Of a stretch of DNA of 64,000 nt, positions 8,720-18,441 are shown one piece after another (the stretch's first letter is position 1; each line of letters begins with the position of its first letter). Made by a program: the position numbers and the translations under genes. The DNA is from Salinivibrio kushneri (lineage in GTDB: Bacteria; Pseudomonadota; Gammaproteobacteria; Enterobacterales; Vibrionaceae): positions 1,885,317 to 1,949,316 of the forward strand of contig NZ_CP114588.1 of the NCBI RefSeq assembly GCF_027286325.1. The letters are read 5' to 3'. Under the pieces are notes generated by a model. The model made no database searches. It worked only from the letters and a program-made list of their open reading frames with translations, and had not been told where the DNA came from.

Positions 8720-9799
8720 GTGGCGTTTTTCATTGCAAGTTCACCACACGCCCACAATAAACGCTCTACCAGCCATATCATGCTGACAGTGCTCCTTTGT
8801 GCTCTGCCCGGTTTGGCGGCACAGTGGTATTTCTTTGGCTGGGGCGTGTTTGTTCAACTAGCCTTGGCGGTTATCACGGCATGGTCAACCGAAGCGTTGG
8901 TCATGCGATTGCGCCGTCGCCCCGTAATGGCTTACCTTCGCGACAACAGCGCCCTCCTCACCGCGTTTTTATTAGCCGTCGCGATCCCACCGATGGCACC
9001 TTGGTGGGTGATCGTCATTGGTACCGCGTTTTCTATTATTGTTGCCAAGCATATCTATGGCGGGTTGGGACAGAACCTCTTCAACCCTGCCATGGTTGGC
9101 TATGTCGTACTCCTCATCGCTTTTCCGGTGCAAATGACCACTTGGTTGCCGCCGGAGAGCCTCGCCACCCATAGTTTGACCATTACCGATACCCTCGCGG
9201 CGATTTTTGGCGGCTATACCTTAGATGGTTTTAGCGTCAACCAGTTACGTATGACTGTGGATGGCGCCACCATGGCAACGCCTCTGGATACCATTAAAAC
9301 CGCGCTCGCGGGCGGCCAAACCGTCAGTGAAGCCTTGCAGCAGCCCATTTTCTCAGCACTCGGTGGTAAAGGTTGGGCGTGGGTGAACACCCTTTACCTA
9401 CTCGGTGGCTTGGTGCTTATCCAACGAGGCATTATCAATTGGCATATTCCGGTCGCGGTACTCGCTGCCTTGCTCTCATGTTCACTGCTCGGCCACTTGA
9501 TCGCGCCTGATCAACTCGCCTCGCCCCTGATTCACTTGTTGTCTGGCGCGACCATGCTCGGGGCGTTTTTTATCGCCACCGACCCGGTGTCAGCCTCCAC
9601 CACCGACCGTGGCCGCTTATGGTTCGGGGGCCTGATTGGGGTGTTGGTGTATTTAATTCGTACTTGGGGCGGCTACCCAGATGGCGTTGCATTCGCGGTG
9701 ATCATTGCCAACTTGTGCGTCCCTTTGATTGATTATTACACCAAGCCAAGAACGTATGGGCACGCCAACCGCCATGCGGAGAAGAAATCACAGTCATGA
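8720..9799 (+). CDS. rsxD: Electron transport complex subunit RsxD (RnfD)
   Basis: Polytopic membrane subunit of the Rsx/Rnf complex, related to NqrB, carrying covalently bound FMN. The 359 residues contain about nine to ten hydrophobic segments and the flavin-attachment motif [18 protein letters not shown] near residue 274, where the threonine is the expected attachment residue. Translation begins at GTG 8720, six bases after the rsxC stop; the N-terminus [13 protein letters not shown] is family-like. The stop overlaps rsxG by four bases. Confidence 0.96.
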   Translation: MAFFIASSPHAHNKRSTSHIMLTVLLCALPGLAAQWYFFGWGVFVQLALAVITAWSTEALVMRLRRRPVMAYLRDNSALLTAFLLAVAIPPMAPWWVIVIGTAFSIIVAKHIYGGLGQNLFNPAMVGYVVLLIAFPVQMTTWLPPESLATHSLTITDTLAAIFGGYTLDGFSVNQLRMTVDGATMATPLDTIKTALAGGQTVSEALQQPIFSALGGKGWAWVNTLYLLGGLVLIQRGIINWHIPVAVLAALLSCSLLGHLIAPDQLASPLIHLLSGATMLGAFFIATDPVSASTTDRGRLWFGGLIGVLVYLIRTWGGYPDGVAFAVIIANLCVPLIDYYTKPRTYGHANRHAEKKSQS

Positions 9800-10434
9800 T
9801 TGATACCATAAAAAAACATGGGGGCATTCTCGCTGTTGCTGCCCTCTTGTCGACAGCACTGGTTGCGGTCACTCACGCGCTAACTGAAGATACCATTAAA
9901 GAGCAGCAGCAAATCCAATTATCAAAAGCGCTCAACCAGGTGATCCCTGAAAGCAAGCACGATAATGCGCTTCATCAAAGCTGCCGCCTTATCGAAAATA
10001 AGGAAGCACTGGGCACCGATGACGCCCAGCCTTTTTATGTTGCCACCTTAAGCGGTGAGGTCAGCGCCGTTGCCATTCAAGCCATCGCGCCTAATGGCTA
10101 CAATGGTGCCATCAAGGTATTGATTGGCATGGATGCCACCAGCCATCAGGTGCTGGGTGTGCGGGTGCTCGTGCATAACGAAACCCCAGGGCTGGGAGAT
10201 AAAGTAAGCTTGCGGGTGTCAGATTGGATCCGAAGCTTTAGCGGCAAAACGGTCACCAGCGAGGAGGATACACGTTGGGCGGTCAAAAAAGACGGCGGGC
10301 AATTTGATCAATTCACTGGCGCCACCATTACCCCGCGCGCGGTTGTCGGCGCCGTCAAAAAGGCGGCTTGGTTTGTGAGTCAACACCAAGAAGCTCTGAT
10401 CAACCAACCGGTTAATTGCGGAGGAGCGTCATGA
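9796..10434 (+). CDS. rsxG: Electron transport complex subunit RsxG (RnfG)
   Basis: Membrane-anchored periplasmic flavoprotein of the Rsx/Rnf complex, related to NqrC. It has 212 residues: one N-terminal membrane helix (about 10-28), an FMN-binding domain and the flavinylation motif [12 protein letters not shown] near residue 175, whose threonine accepts FMN. ATGA overlaps link it to rsxD and rsxE, so the subunits are probably made in step. Confidence 0.96.
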   Translation: MIDTIKKHGGILAVAALLSTALVAVTHALTEDTIKEQQQIQLSKALNQVIPESKHDNALHQSCRLIENKEALGTDDAQPFYVATLSGEVSAVAIQAIAPNGYNGAIKVLIGMDATSHQVLGVRVLVHNETPGLGDKVSLRVSDWIRSFSGKTVTSEEDTRWAVKKDGGQFDQFTGATITPRAVVGAVKKAAWFVSQHQEALINQPVNCGGAS

Positions 10435-11129
10435 ATAGCGCCCACAAAGAGCTAATGAAAAATGGCTTGTGGAGTAATAACCCAGCGTTTGTGCAGCTAC
10501 TGGGTTTGTGCCCACTGTTGGCGGTATCCGCTACCGTCACCAATGCACTTGGCCTAGGGATCGCGACCTTGGCGGTACTGGTCGGCTCTAATTTAATTGT
10601 GTCACTGATTAGGGACTGGGTGCCCAAAGAGGTGCGCATTCCTATTTTCGTGATGGTGATTGCTTCATTGGTTACCTGTGTTCAACTAGTCATGAATGCG
10701 TATGCTTACGGCCTTTATCAATCACTGGGGATTTTTATCCCATTGATTGTGACCAACTGTATTATCATCGGCCGTGCCGAAGCCTTTGCCTCCAAAAACC
10801 CTGTTGGCTTGTCGGTGAGTGATGGTTTTTGGATGGGCACCGGCATGACCGTCGCCTTGGTGGTGCTCGGCGCTATTCGCGAAATCATCGGCAATGGCAC
10901 CTTGTTTGACGGCGCCGATCTCTTGCTCGGAGATTGGGCTGCGGCATTGCGGATTGAAATTTTTCAATTCGACACCAAGTTTCTACTAGCGATATTGCCA
11001 CCCGGCGCGTTCCTCGCGGTCGGCTTTCTGATCGCATTGAAGAACATCATTGATACGCACCTTGCCAGTAAAACAGAAAAAGACGACAAGCCAGTGATTG
11101 AGCGCGCGCGTGTGACGGGTAGTCAATGA
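10431..11129 (+). CDS. rsxE: Electron transport complex subunit RsxE (RnfE)
   Basis: Integral membrane subunit, a paralogue of RsxA, of the Rsx/Rnf complex. The 232 residues include about six helices and the motif [20 protein letters not shown] 10431 was chosen because it follows the strong ribosome-binding site GGAGGAGCGTC and overlaps the rsxG stop as ATGA; an upstream in-frame TTG at 10416 would lie ahead of that site. nth follows after 17 bases in the same transcript. Confidence 0.96.
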   Translation: MNSAHKELMKNGLWSNNPAFVQLLGLCPLLAVSATVTNALGLGIATLAVLVGSNLIVSLIRDWVPKEVRIPIFVMVIASLVTCVQLVMNAYAYGLYQSLGIFIPLIVTNCIIIGRAEAFASKNPVGLSVSDGFWMGTGMTVALVVLGAIREIIGNGTLFDGADLLLGDWAAALRIEIFQFDTKFLLAILPPGAFLAVGFLIALKNIIDTHLASKTEKDDKPVIERARVTGSQ

Positions 11130-11146
11130 TCCACAGGATAAGTTAA

Positions 11147-11788
11147 ATGAATAAAGAAAAACGACGACACATTCTGGAGCGCCTGCGCGATAACAACCCA
11201 AATCCGCAAACGGAACTCAACTGGTCAACCCCTTTCGAGTTGCTAATCGCGGTGTTACTGTCTGCGCAAGCGACTGATGTCAGTGTCAATAAAGCCACCG
11301 ATAAACTCTATCCGGTGGCCAACACACCAGAGGGATTATTGGCTCTAGGTGTTGATGGGGTGAAGTCTTATATCAAAAACATCGGCCTGTTTAATTCCAA
11401 AGCCGAGAACGTGATTAAAACCTGCCGCGCCTTGATTGAGCAACACAATGGTGAAGTGCCAGAGAGTAGAGAAGCGTTGGAAGCTCTGCCTGGGGTGGGA
11501 AGAAAAACCGCTAATGTCGTGCTTAACACGGCGTTTGGCTGGCCAACCATCGCTGTCGATACCCATATTTTTCGCGTGTCTAATCGCACCAAATTTGCGA
11601 TGGGTAAAAACGTCAATGACGTGGAAGAGAAACTGATCAAGGTGGTGCCTAAGGAATTTAAGGTCGATGTGCACCACTGGCTAATTCTGCATGGACGCTA
11701 CACCTGCCTAGCACGAAAACCTCGCTGTGGCAGTTGCATCATTGAAGATTTATGTGAGTACAAAGAAAAAGTTTATCCAGATAGCTAA
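11147..11788 (+). CDS. nth: Endonuclease III
   Basis: Bifunctional DNA glycosylase/AP lyase that removes oxidised pyrimidines in base excision repair. The 213 residues show the helix-hairpin-helix [12 protein letters not shown] with the catalytic lysine, the catalytic aspartate in [10 protein letters not shown], and the C-terminal 4Fe-4S loop with cysteines spaced C-x6-C-x2-C-x5-C (in [17 protein letters not shown]). It closes the rsx operon, the same arrangement as in E. coli; both products use iron-sulfur clusters and relate to oxidative damage. Confidence 0.98.
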   Translation: MNKEKRRHILERLRDNNPNPQTELNWSTPFELLIAVLLSAQATDVSVNKATDKLYPVANTPEGLLALGVDGVKSYIKNIGLFNSKAENVIKTCRALIEQHNGEVPESREALEALPGVGRKTANVVLNTAFGWPTIAVDTHIFRVSNRTKFAMGKNVNDVEEKLIKVVPKEFKVDVHHWLILHGRYTCLARKPRCGSCIIEDLCEYKEKVYPDS

Positions 11789-11832
11789 CGCCATCGAAGG
11801 CGAGCACTGGCAAGCAAAAAAGGAGCAACGTC

Positions 11833-12249
11833 ATGTCAAACGGCAGAATTCTACACACCATGATCCGCGTCGGTGATCTAGACCGTGCTATCAAGTTTTA
11901 CACCGAAGTAATGGGAATGCGTTTGTTACGCACCAATGAAAACGAGCAGTATAAATATAGCCTCGCGTTTGTCGGCTATACCGATGAATCAGAAGGTGCA
12001 GTGATTGAGCTGACCTACAACTGGGGCGAAAGCGAGTACGATCATGGTAACGCCTTTGGCCATATCGCGATCGGTGTGGATGATGTTTACGCGACCTGCG
12101 ATCAAATTCGTCAAGCGGGCGGCAATATCACCCGCGAGCCAGGCCCCGTCAAAGGCGGTAGCACTGAAATCGCCTTCGTGACTGACCCTGATGGCTACAA
12201 ATTGGAGCTTATCCAAAACAAAAGTGCCTCTGCGGGTCTGAACGGCTAA
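11833..12249 (+). CDS. gloA: Lactoylglutathione lyase (glyoxalase I)
   Basis: Converts the hemithioacetal of methylglyoxal and glutathione into S-lactoylglutathione, the first step of methylglyoxal detoxification in the cytoplasm. The 138-residue single-domain enzyme has the four metal ligands of the nickel-dependent bacterial class: His8, Glu59, His77 and Glu125. The short form agrees with E. coli GloA (135 residues). A ribosome-binding site (AAAGGAGC) precedes ATG 11833, and a strong terminator follows. Confidence 0.97.
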   Translation: MSNGRILHTMIRVGDLDRAIKFYTEVMGMRLLRTNENEQYKYSLAFVGYTDESEGAVIELTYNWGESEYDHGNAFGHIAIGVDDVYATCDQIRQAGGNITREPGPVKGGSTEIAFVTDPDGYKLELIQNKSASAGLNG

Positions 12250-12273
12250 TACAGCAAGACAGGTCACAAAGAA

Positions 12274-12305
12274 AAGCCCGGCATCGTTCGTATGCCGGGC
12301 TTTTT
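12274..12305 (+). terminator. Rho-independent terminator after gloA
   Basis: AAGCCCGGCAT and ATGCCGGGCTT form an 11-bp stem around a short loop, followed by a T run. It ends the gloA transcript and lies tail to tail with motY. Confidence 0.92.
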
Positions 12306-12364
12306 CGTGCTGTCTTGGTTTTATCACCGCATGTGCTTTCTGCGATAACGTCTGCGGCTATCGC

Positions 12365-13273
12365 CTACAACAAGGTTCTTCCCAACGAAATCACTACACG
12401 GCGATTTTTGCTGCGTCCAATCGGGTCATCGTTGTCGGCAATCGGGCGACGTTCGCCATAGGCCTCAACGGTAATTCTATCTTCAGGCAACCCCAGCGAG
12501 GTGAAGTAGTCGCGCAATTTTTTCGCCCGCCGCTCTGACATTTGCTGATTGGCTTCCCGTGTGCCACGTGCATCTGAATATGTCGCCACTAACACAAGGT
12601 CGATATCATCACTATAACGAACAAATTCCGCTATCTGTGTAAGTCGCTGGCGGCTGGCTTTGGTCAGCTCATCGCTATTTTCTTGGTAGCGCAACACCGT
12701 AAAAGAAATGTCCTCAAACGCATAAGGCAATAACTTATTCAGACACCGGCTGAATTCATTATATGGCGAGCCAAATGCCACCGCCGACAACGCCACATCC
12801 ACTTGTCGCTGCTGACGCTGCCAATCTTTAAAGCTAAACGTAGGGAACCGACCTGCTTCTAGCTCACTCAGCATCGCCCACGCAGTTTGGCCGCCCACAT
12901 ACCCATCGAATTGCTTGAAAAACTTGAGCTGATCCATATAGCGTGCCGGTTCACCAGGCATCCAGTCTGCGGGCATGGAAAGCAATGATACCTGCGCGGT
13001 CTCACCCATTGGCCGCTGCATGTCGAGTGAGAAATCGAGGTTCATATCTTTGCTCGCGCGCGAGGTAAACGAGGCCTGCCCATACCCTGGCACGTCATGC
13101 TCTAGTCGGCACTCAATGGGTGTATCAATTGTCACTGTCCAGTTCGACTCTCCCAACGATGCCACGTATTGCTTGTTGGCAGACGCTTGGCTGGGCAAAA
13201 GCAGACCAACACATGACAACACCACCACTGGGGTAAAGCGCCATTTTATTAAATCAACAGGACAAAACGCCAT
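12365..13273 (-). CDS. motY: Sodium-driven flagellar motor protein MotY
   Basis: Component of the T ring of the Vibrio-type sodium-driven polar flagellar motor; it helps hold the PomA/PomB stators around the rotor. The 302-residue precursor has a signal peptide ending near SQASA (about residue 32), an N-terminal MotY domain, and a C-terminal OmpA-like peptidoglycan-binding domain (about 180-300) with the segments YSDARGTREANQQMSERRA and GRSKNRRVVI. A sigma-28 promoter lies about 120 bases upstream. Placement beside rnt matches Vibrio genomes. Confidence 0.95.
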   Translation of the reverse strand: MAFCPVDLIKWRFTPVVVLSCVGLLLPSQASANKQYVASLGESNWTVTIDTPIECRLEHDVPGYGQASFTSRASKDMNLDFSLDMQRPMGETAQVSLLSMPADWMPGEPARYMDQLKFFKQFDGYVGGQTAWAMLSELEAGRFPTFSFKDWQRQQRQVDVALSAVAFGSPYNEFSRCLNKLLPYAFEDISFTVLRYQENSDELTKASRQRLTQIAEFVRYSDDIDLVLVATYSDARGTREANQQMSERRAKKLRDYFTSLGLPEDRITVEAYGERRPIADNDDPIGRSKNRRVVISLGRTLL

Positions 13274-13394
13274 TACAGACTCCGTACGTCGCGTGATTCT
13301 GTTTCACGCACAGTTAACTGCTTGCAAGATTGCGTACGCCACCGCTGGGACAGTGACCGAAACATGATTAAGACACAAACAAATGATTATAAAG

Positions 13395-13421
13395 TTATCG
13401 ACGCGTTACACGCCGACTTTA
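13395..13421 (-). promoter_or_regulatory. Sigma-28 (FliA) promoter of motY
   Basis: Read on the minus strand, TAAAGTCG, an 11-base spacer and GTCGATAA agree with the flagellar sigma-28 consensus TAAAGTTT-N11-GCCGATAA at 13 of 16 positions. It would put motY under late flagellar gene control, with a leader of roughly 115 bases. Confidence 0.8.
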
Positions 13422-13481
13422 GCTTAACGCCACTATTTGCGATAATCACGCTTTTCTTATTGTTAGTAAAGTGACATCAGC

Positions 13482-14150
13482 ATGAGCCAAGCAAGTGATC
13501 CAAACAGTCTCAAAGCCCGATTCCGTGGTTATTTCCCTGTCGTTGTCGACGTTGAGACAGCCGGCTTCAATGCCCAAACCGATGCACTACTAGAAATATG
13601 TGCCGTGACCCTAAAAATGGATGAGCAGGGCTGGCTAATGCCAGACAAAAAACTGCACTTTCATGTCACCCCGTTTGAAGGTGCCAACCTAGAGCCAGCC
13701 GCCCTAGAGTTCACCGGCATCCGTGACCCTTATAGCCCACTACGCGGCGCGGTTGATGAGGGCGAAGCCTTGCGGGAAATCTTTAAGCTGATCCGTAAAG
13801 AGCAAAAAGCAGCAGAATGCCAACGCACCATTATGGTTGCTCACAACGCCAACTTCGACCATAGCTTTGTGATGGCCGCCGCCGAGCGTGCGCAATTAAA
13901 GCGTAATCCGTTCCACCCTTTCGCCACCTTTGATACCGCCGCTCTAAGCGGACTGGCACTCGGACAAACGGTATTGGCGAAAGCCTGCCAAACAGCGCAA
14001 ATCCCGTTTGATAATAAAGAGGCACATAGTGCGCTGTATGATACCGAGCGCACCGCTGAGCTATTCTGTGAAATCGTCAACCGTTGGAAACGTTTGGGCG
14101 GTTGGCCGCTTCCTTCCTCCTCGGAGAGCACAGAGTCCCCCTCTACCTAA
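13482..14150 (+). CDS. rnt: Ribonuclease T
   Basis: 3'-to-5' exoribonuclease of the DEDDh family that trims tRNA 3' ends and matures 5S and 23S rRNA. The 222-residue protein carries Exo I (VVDVETAGF), Exo II around HNANFDHSF and Exo III with the [11 protein letters not shown] segment containing the catalytic histidine and aspartate. It is divergent from motY across about 200 bases. Length and start agree with the family (E. coli 215). Confidence 0.97.
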   Translation: MSQASDPNSLKARFRGYFPVVVDVETAGFNAQTDALLEICAVTLKMDEQGWLMPDKKLHFHVTPFEGANLEPAALEFTGIRDPYSPLRGAVDEGEALREIFKLIRKEQKAAECQRTIMVAHNANFDHSFVMAAAERAQLKRNPFHPFATFDTAALSGLALGQTVLAKACQTAQIPFDNKEAHSALYDTERTAELFCEIVNRWKRLGGWPLPSSSESTESPST

Positions 14151-14650
14151 TCGCGCTAATAGAGAGACCACATACGCACAGTCAGTTCGGCAACAACGCA
14201 ACCTTTGCGTTGCTACCGGCTCTGCATGATTGACGCCATACGTGTTCACAAACCACAAAAAGTTCAGCTTATACTTGTTAACAATTTGTTTGCGGTCACA
14301 TTTTCGTGATCTTATTTTGGCCTTTATTTGGCCATCAGACTAACCACTATTAAACAGGCACATGAGGAGTGAGCGACAAAATATAAATGTAAAAATCACG
14401 TTAAATAGGGGCTGAACATAGTTATTACTCAAATAGAGTTTTTACTTAAAACAACCGATAGAAACAATGTCAGCCTAACCAGGTGAAATACCGTGTTACC
14501 AGTTTTGAAACCAACCTTTAACAAACGTGAAATTGGTGCCACTATTGAACCTGTAGAACATCCGACCACTTCTCTCGCCCACGTAAGATGGGCACTGAAG
14601 CGGCGGCCCCAAAGAACAAGAAGCTAATTAACAAAGGAGTGAGGCGCGTT
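14151..14650. other. Intergenic region rnt-fadL
   Basis: Five hundred bases without a gene. A hairpin at 14194-14212 (CAACGCAA-CCT-TTGCGTTG) follows rnt but lacks a T run. The rest is an A/T-rich presumed fadL leader containing partial FadR-like half sites (separate entry). Confidence 0.6.
14488..14571. promoter_or_regulatory. Candidate FadR sites upstream of fadL
   Basis: Two right-half matches to the FadR operator AACTGGTCNGACCAGTT are visible: ATACCGTGTTACCAGTT at 14488-14504 and AGAACATCCGACCACTT at 14555-14571 (right half matching 10 of 11). The left halves are poor. E. coli fadL carries two FadR sites, which is why these are listed; they remain weak sequence evidence. Confidence 0.35.
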
Positions 14651-15940
14651 ATGTCATCACTATTTAAGAAATCGCTAGTGGCAACCAGTTTATCTTTGTT
14701 AGCCGTGCAAGCACACAGTGCCGGCTTCCAAGTATCAGAAACCTCGGTATCCGGTTTGGGGCGTGCTTTTGCCGGTGAAGCCGCTATCGCAGATAATGCC
14801 GCAGTGGGTGCACGCAACGCCGCTGCCCTAACTCGTTTTAACACCACCGCGTTCTCGGGCGGCTTAAGCATCATTGACCCAGATGTGCATGCAGATGTGG
14901 ATGCAACAAGCTCTACGATGGAAACGGACGCAAAAGATATCGCCCCTACTGAATATGTGCCTAACATTCATATTATCCAGCCGATTGATGACAAATTAGC
15001 GGTGGGCTTCTCTGCCTTCTCGAATTTTGGTCTATCAACCGACTACCCTAAGGACTTCTACGCGGGGTCAATCGCGGGGTCAACCGAACTGGTGACCATG
15101 AATTTTAACCCTAATATTGCTTATAAGCTCAATGATCAGTGGAGCATCGGTGCCGGTATCAGTGCTATTTATGCCGATGCTGAACTAAAACGCCAAAAAG
15201 GTGCATTAGCAGGTACCGTTGGCGGAAGCCCAACAGATCAAGCAGCTAAGCTTGCTGGGGATGGTTGGGGATTCGGCTGGAATCTTGGCGTCCTTTGGGA
15301 AGTCAATGAAGATAATCGATTTGGTTTGACCTATCGGTCTCAAACCGATGTCACCCTTGATGGCAAGTTTACGGATGGTTTGGCAGCGCTTGCAGGTGGC
15401 CCAACTGGAGGAGGCCCAGGTACTAAAGTAGATGGTGAGTTGGAACTTAATTTACCTGAAATCATCGAGTTCTCTGGCTTTCATCAGTTAAACCAACAAA
15501 TCGCTGTTCATTATAGTGCCATGTACACTGGTTGGGATAGCCTAAAAGAGCTGAAAGCAACGGGTTCAGGGTGCTCTGCCAATAACAATGTATGTTTCCA
15601 AAAAGAAGAAGACTGGGACAACAGCTGGCGTTATGCGCTGGGTGCTACTTATACCATGGATGAGCACTGGGCGTTCCGTGCGGGCTATGCATACGATGAA
15701 AGCCCTGTACCTGCGGAAAAACGCACGTTAAGCATTCCTGATTCAGACCGTCACTGGTGGAGCTTAGGAACAACCTATACAGCGAATGATAATCTGTCGG
15801 TTGACCTCGGTTTCGCTTACTTAGACGGCGATCAAGTTGATGGTACGGAAGCACTAACTAGTACGACCTCGTCTGATACTGATTTCTCAGCCGGTGGCGA
15901 TGCGTACATCTATGGTCTGCAGCTGAACTACTTGTTCTAA
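14651..15940 (+). CDS. fadL: Outer-membrane long-chain fatty acid transporter FadL family
   Basis: Beta-barrel porin of the FadL/OmpP1 family that lets long-chain fatty acids and similar hydrophobic compounds across the outer membrane. From ATG 14651, which follows AAAGGAGTGAG, the 429-residue precursor has a signal peptide (cut after AQAHS or AHSAG near residue 21), then the conserved mature N-terminus AGFQVSETSVSGLGRAFAGE, and ends in a barrel strand closing with phenylalanine (LNYLF). The upstream in-frame ATG at 14588 would add 21 charged residues before the signal peptide and was rejected. It may belong to the FadR regulon encoded in this window. Confidence 0.93.
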   Translation: MSSLFKKSLVATSLSLLAVQAHSAGFQVSETSVSGLGRAFAGEAAIADNAAVGARNAAALTRFNTTAFSGGLSIIDPDVHADVDATSSTMETDAKDIAPTEYVPNIHIIQPIDDKLAVGFSAFSNFGLSTDYPKDFYAGSIAGSTELVTMNFNPNIAYKLNDQWSIGAGISAIYADAELKRQKGALAGTVGGSPTDQAAKLAGDGWGFGWNLGVLWEVNEDNRFGLTYRSQTDVTLDGKFTDGLAALAGGPTGGGPGTKVDGELELNLPEIIEFSGFHQLNQQIAVHYSAMYTGWDSLKELKATGSGCSANNNVCFQKEEDWDNSWRYALGATYTMDEHWAFRAGYAYDESPVPAEKRTLSIPDSDRHWWSLGTTYTANDNLSVDLGFAYLDGDQVDGTEALTSTTSSDTDFSAGGDAYIYGLQLNYLF

Positions 15941-15967
15941 GCCCTGCTACTTAGCCATAACCCAATG

Positions 15968-15994
15968 AACCGGCCGACTGAGGCCGGTTTTTTT
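15968..15994 (+). terminator. Rho-independent terminator after fadL
   Basis: AACCGGCC-GACTGA-GGCCGGTT followed by T residues, 27 bases after the fadL stop. Confidence 0.93.
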
Positions 15995-16394
15995 GATCGA
16001 GTCGCTGATGCTAGTGACAACTGCGGGGGTAAGCGATGGCTCGGCGCTATCATGGCACAACGCGACCAAGCCCCGCACACAGACATGCCGTGAACCCATC
16101 CCTGGGGGCGCCGCCGCGCCGTCCTTGGCGCGGAGGGTCTGCTTAGCGGCACTTGGTCGCTACTGATCAGGATCGCCTTGTATTGCCACACACCGGCGAA
16201 CGCTTACCTCCTATTTGTCTACTTTACTGGTCGCGACTTTTAGCAAGGCTGACAAGCATGAAAGAAAGTAACCAAAAAAGCCGATTTCCCCTCGACACGG
16301 ACAAATTTTTGCGCAAACTGGGTAGCTTAATTACAAAACCAGAGATATCCCTGCAGTGAAGCTGCAGCCACAACACCCATAACAGGAATGTTTA
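15995..16394. other. Intergenic region fadL to YuiF-like antiporter gene
   Basis: Four hundred bases with no gene. It holds the 99-bp GC-rich inverted-repeat element described separately, then A/T-richer sequence including AAGAAAGTAACCAAAAAAG near 16263, and the ribosome-binding site (CAGGAATG) of the next gene. Confidence 0.6.
16062..16160. repeat. GC-rich element with 15-bp terminal inverted repeats
   Basis: GCGACCAAGCCCCGC at 16062-16076 and GCGGCACTTGGTCGC at 16146-16160 are inverted copies matching at 13 of 15 positions. Between them lies a GC-rich stretch with an internal hairpin, CCGCGCC-GTCCTT-GGCGCGG. There is no open reading frame. The composition differs from its surroundings, and similar sequences recur between genes in other gammaproteobacteria as far as I recall. 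A small non-autonomous repeat is inferred. Confidence 0.5.
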
Positions 16395-17717
16395 ATGAAC
16401 CCGGTAGTCATTTCAGTCTGCGTCATGCTGGCATTGGCGCTTATGCGTGTAAATGTCGTTGTCGCGCTCACGTTCAGCGCCGTCCTTGGCGGCTTGGTCG
16501 GTGGTCTTAGTATTTCCGACACCATTAGTGCTTTTGAGGGCGGACTGGGTGGCGGTGCCACCATTGCCCTGAGCTATGCGATGCTCGGCACCTTTGCCGT
16601 CGCTATCAGCCGTTCTGGGATCACGGATGTGCTTGCGCACTCGGTGATCCGCAAGTTAAACGCGCGTCCAACCGATGCCAACACCGCCACCTTTAAATAT
16701 GTTGTTTTAGTCCTTTTAGGCCTGTTAGCGATTTCGTCGCAAAATGCGATTCCGGTCCACATTGCCTTTATCCCTATTGTGATCCCTCCACTATTGCATG
16801 TGTTCCAACGCTTAAAGCTCGACCGTCGATTGGTCGCTTGTGTGCTTACTTTTGGCTTGATCATGCCCTATATGGTGTTACCGGTCGGTTTTGGCGGCAT
16901 CTTTTTGAACAACATTTTGCTCAAAAATCTCAATGACAATGGCTTAGATGTGGTCGCGAGCCAGGTTCCTACCGCGATGCTGTTGCCTGCTGCGGGTATG
17001 GTCGTTGGCCTGTTGATCGCCACCTTTATCAGCTACCGTCAGCCACGCCAATACAGTGAAAAAGACGTCTTAAGCGCTGAGCCGGAAAACCAAGGCATTC
17101 AATCGCGCAACTTGTGGGTCGCCGCGATTGCCATTGTTGCCGCATTAAGCGTACAGCTAATGGCCGGCTCAATGATTGTGGGCTCGTTGGCTGGTTTTAT
17201 GGTGTTTACCTTTGGTGGCGTGATCCGCTGGAAAGACACCCAGGATGTGTTTACCAAAGGCGTGCACATGATGGCGATGATTGGCTTTATCATGATCACC
17301 GCCGCGGGCTTTGCCGCCGTCATGAAAGCCACGGGTGGCGTGGAATCCTTGGTCGCGTCCCTATCTGGCTCAATTGGTGAGAATAAGCCACTGGCGGCCT
17401 TTTTAATGCTGGTGGTAGGACTTCTGGTCACCATGGGGATTGGCTCGTCATTCTCGACCATTCCCATTATCGCTACGATTTATGTGCCACTCTCACTGGC
17501 ATTCGGTTTTTCACCGATGGCAACGATTGCGTTGGTTGGCACCGCAGCAGCGCTAGGTGATGCAGGCTCGCCAGCATCTGACTCCACCTTGGGCCCCACA
17601 TCGGGGCTGAATGCCGACGGTCAGCACGAGCATATTTGGGATACAGTCGTCCCCACCTTTATTCATTACAACTTGCCCTTGATTGTCTTTGGTTGGCTTG
17701 CCGCCATGGTGCTCTAA
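16395..17717 (+). CDS. Na+/H+ antiporter family protein, YuiF-like
   Basis: Membrane transporter of the ion-transporter superfamily that includes NhaC and YuiF. The 440 residues form about eleven to twelve hydrophobic helices. Recognisable elements are the N-terminal glycine-rich segment [20 protein letters not shown] and the late segment [20 protein letters not shown], typical of the Na_H_antiport_2 group. The substrate is uncertain: proteins of this family are annotated as sodium/proton antiporters, but some relatives are linked to amino-acid (histidine) transport. It stands as a single gene and converges with grxD across a shared terminator. Confidence 0.85.
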   Translation: MNPVVISVCVMLALALMRVNVVVALTFSAVLGGLVGGLSISDTISAFEGGLGGGATIALSYAMLGTFAVAISRSGITDVLAHSVIRKLNARPTDANTATFKYVVLVLLGLLAISSQNAIPVHIAFIPIVIPPLLHVFQRLKLDRRLVACVLTFGLIMPYMVLPVGFGGIFLNNILLKNLNDNGLDVVASQVPTAMLLPAAGMVVGLLIATFISYRQPRQYSEKDVLSAEPENQGIQSRNLWVAAIAIVAALSVQLMAGSMIVGSLAGFMVFTFGGVIRWKDTQDVFTKGVHMMAMIGFIMITAAGFAAVMKATGGVESLVASLSGSIGENKPLAAFLMLVVGLLVTMGIGSSFSTIPIIATIYVPLSLAFGFSPMATIALVGTAAALGDAGSPASDSTLGPTSGLNADGQHEHIWDTVVPTFIHYNLPLIVFGWLAAMVL

Positions 17718-17766
17718 GCGGATGTTCTAAAGCCATAAAGTGTGTTTTAACGCATTGATGAAGACG

Positions 17767-17794
17767 AAAAAGCCACGTCCATGACGTGGCTTTT
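17767..17794. terminator. Bidirectional terminator
   Basis: AAAAGCCACGTC-CAT-GACGTGGCTTTT is a near-perfect palindrome with A and T tracts on both sides, serving the convergent antiporter gene and grxD. Confidence 0.93.
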
Positions 17795-17820
17795 CAATGT
17801 CTGTCACATCAGTAACAGCG

Positions 17821-18159
17821 TTATTCGTTTTCGCTCGCATCACGGCGCTCGGCCGCTTCTTTGACCAATGGCTGTAGCTCACCTTTTTGGAACATTTCCA
17901 GAATGATGTCACAACCACCGACCAATTCACCTTCAATCCAAAGTTGTGGGAAGGTTGGCCACTGCGCGTATACAGGCAGCTCTGCGCGGATATCTGGGTT
18001 TTGTAACACATCCACATAAGCAAATTTTTCGCCACACGACATAAGCGCTTGAGAGGCTTGTGACGAAAAACCACAGCTTGGCAGTTTTGGCGACCCTTTC
18101 ATGTAAAGCAGAATCGCATTTTCTTCGATTTGCTGCTTGATTTTGTCCGTTGTTTCCAT
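17821..18159 (-). CDS. grxD: Monothiol glutaredoxin GrxD
   Basis: Monothiol glutaredoxin that binds and passes on 2Fe-2S clusters, often with BolA partners. The 112-residue protein has the diagnostic CGFS active site (Cys29), a cis-proline segment WPTFPQLW and the GGCDI glutathione-binding motif. ATG 18159 follows GAGGAAGCA; the GTG five codons upstream lies within that ribosome-binding site and was rejected. It is divergent from sodB. Confidence 0.97.
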   Translation of the reverse strand: METTDKIKQQIEENAILLYMKGSPKLPSCGFSSQASQALMSCGEKFAYVDVLQNPDIRAELPVYAQWPTFPQLWIEGELVGGCDIILEMFQKGELQPLVKEAAERRDASENE

Positions 18160-18441
18160 TGCTTCCTCGAACACTGTCTGTGAATCTTGCCTTGATTCTA
18201 CTGGTTAACAAGCCGGAAAAAAATGCCTAAATCTTTTGTGGGATTAGGCATAAAAATTTTACTGCGATCCTTTTAATAAAGTAAAAACTTGCTAAACTAC
18301 ACTCAGCAAAACGAAAATAGTAGCCACACCCGATGCTTAGGTGCTGAGTTGTTCGCGTGAGCATTCATGGCCAACAACACACATGAGCACCGGTGATGGA
18401 CTACAGGAAGCACTCTCACGATAAAAACGGAGATATAAGCA

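Noticed and set aside
14194..14212. Terminator after rnt (CAACGCAA-CCT-TTGCGTTG)
   Set aside because: A good hairpin, but it lacks a following T run, so intrinsic termination is not supported.
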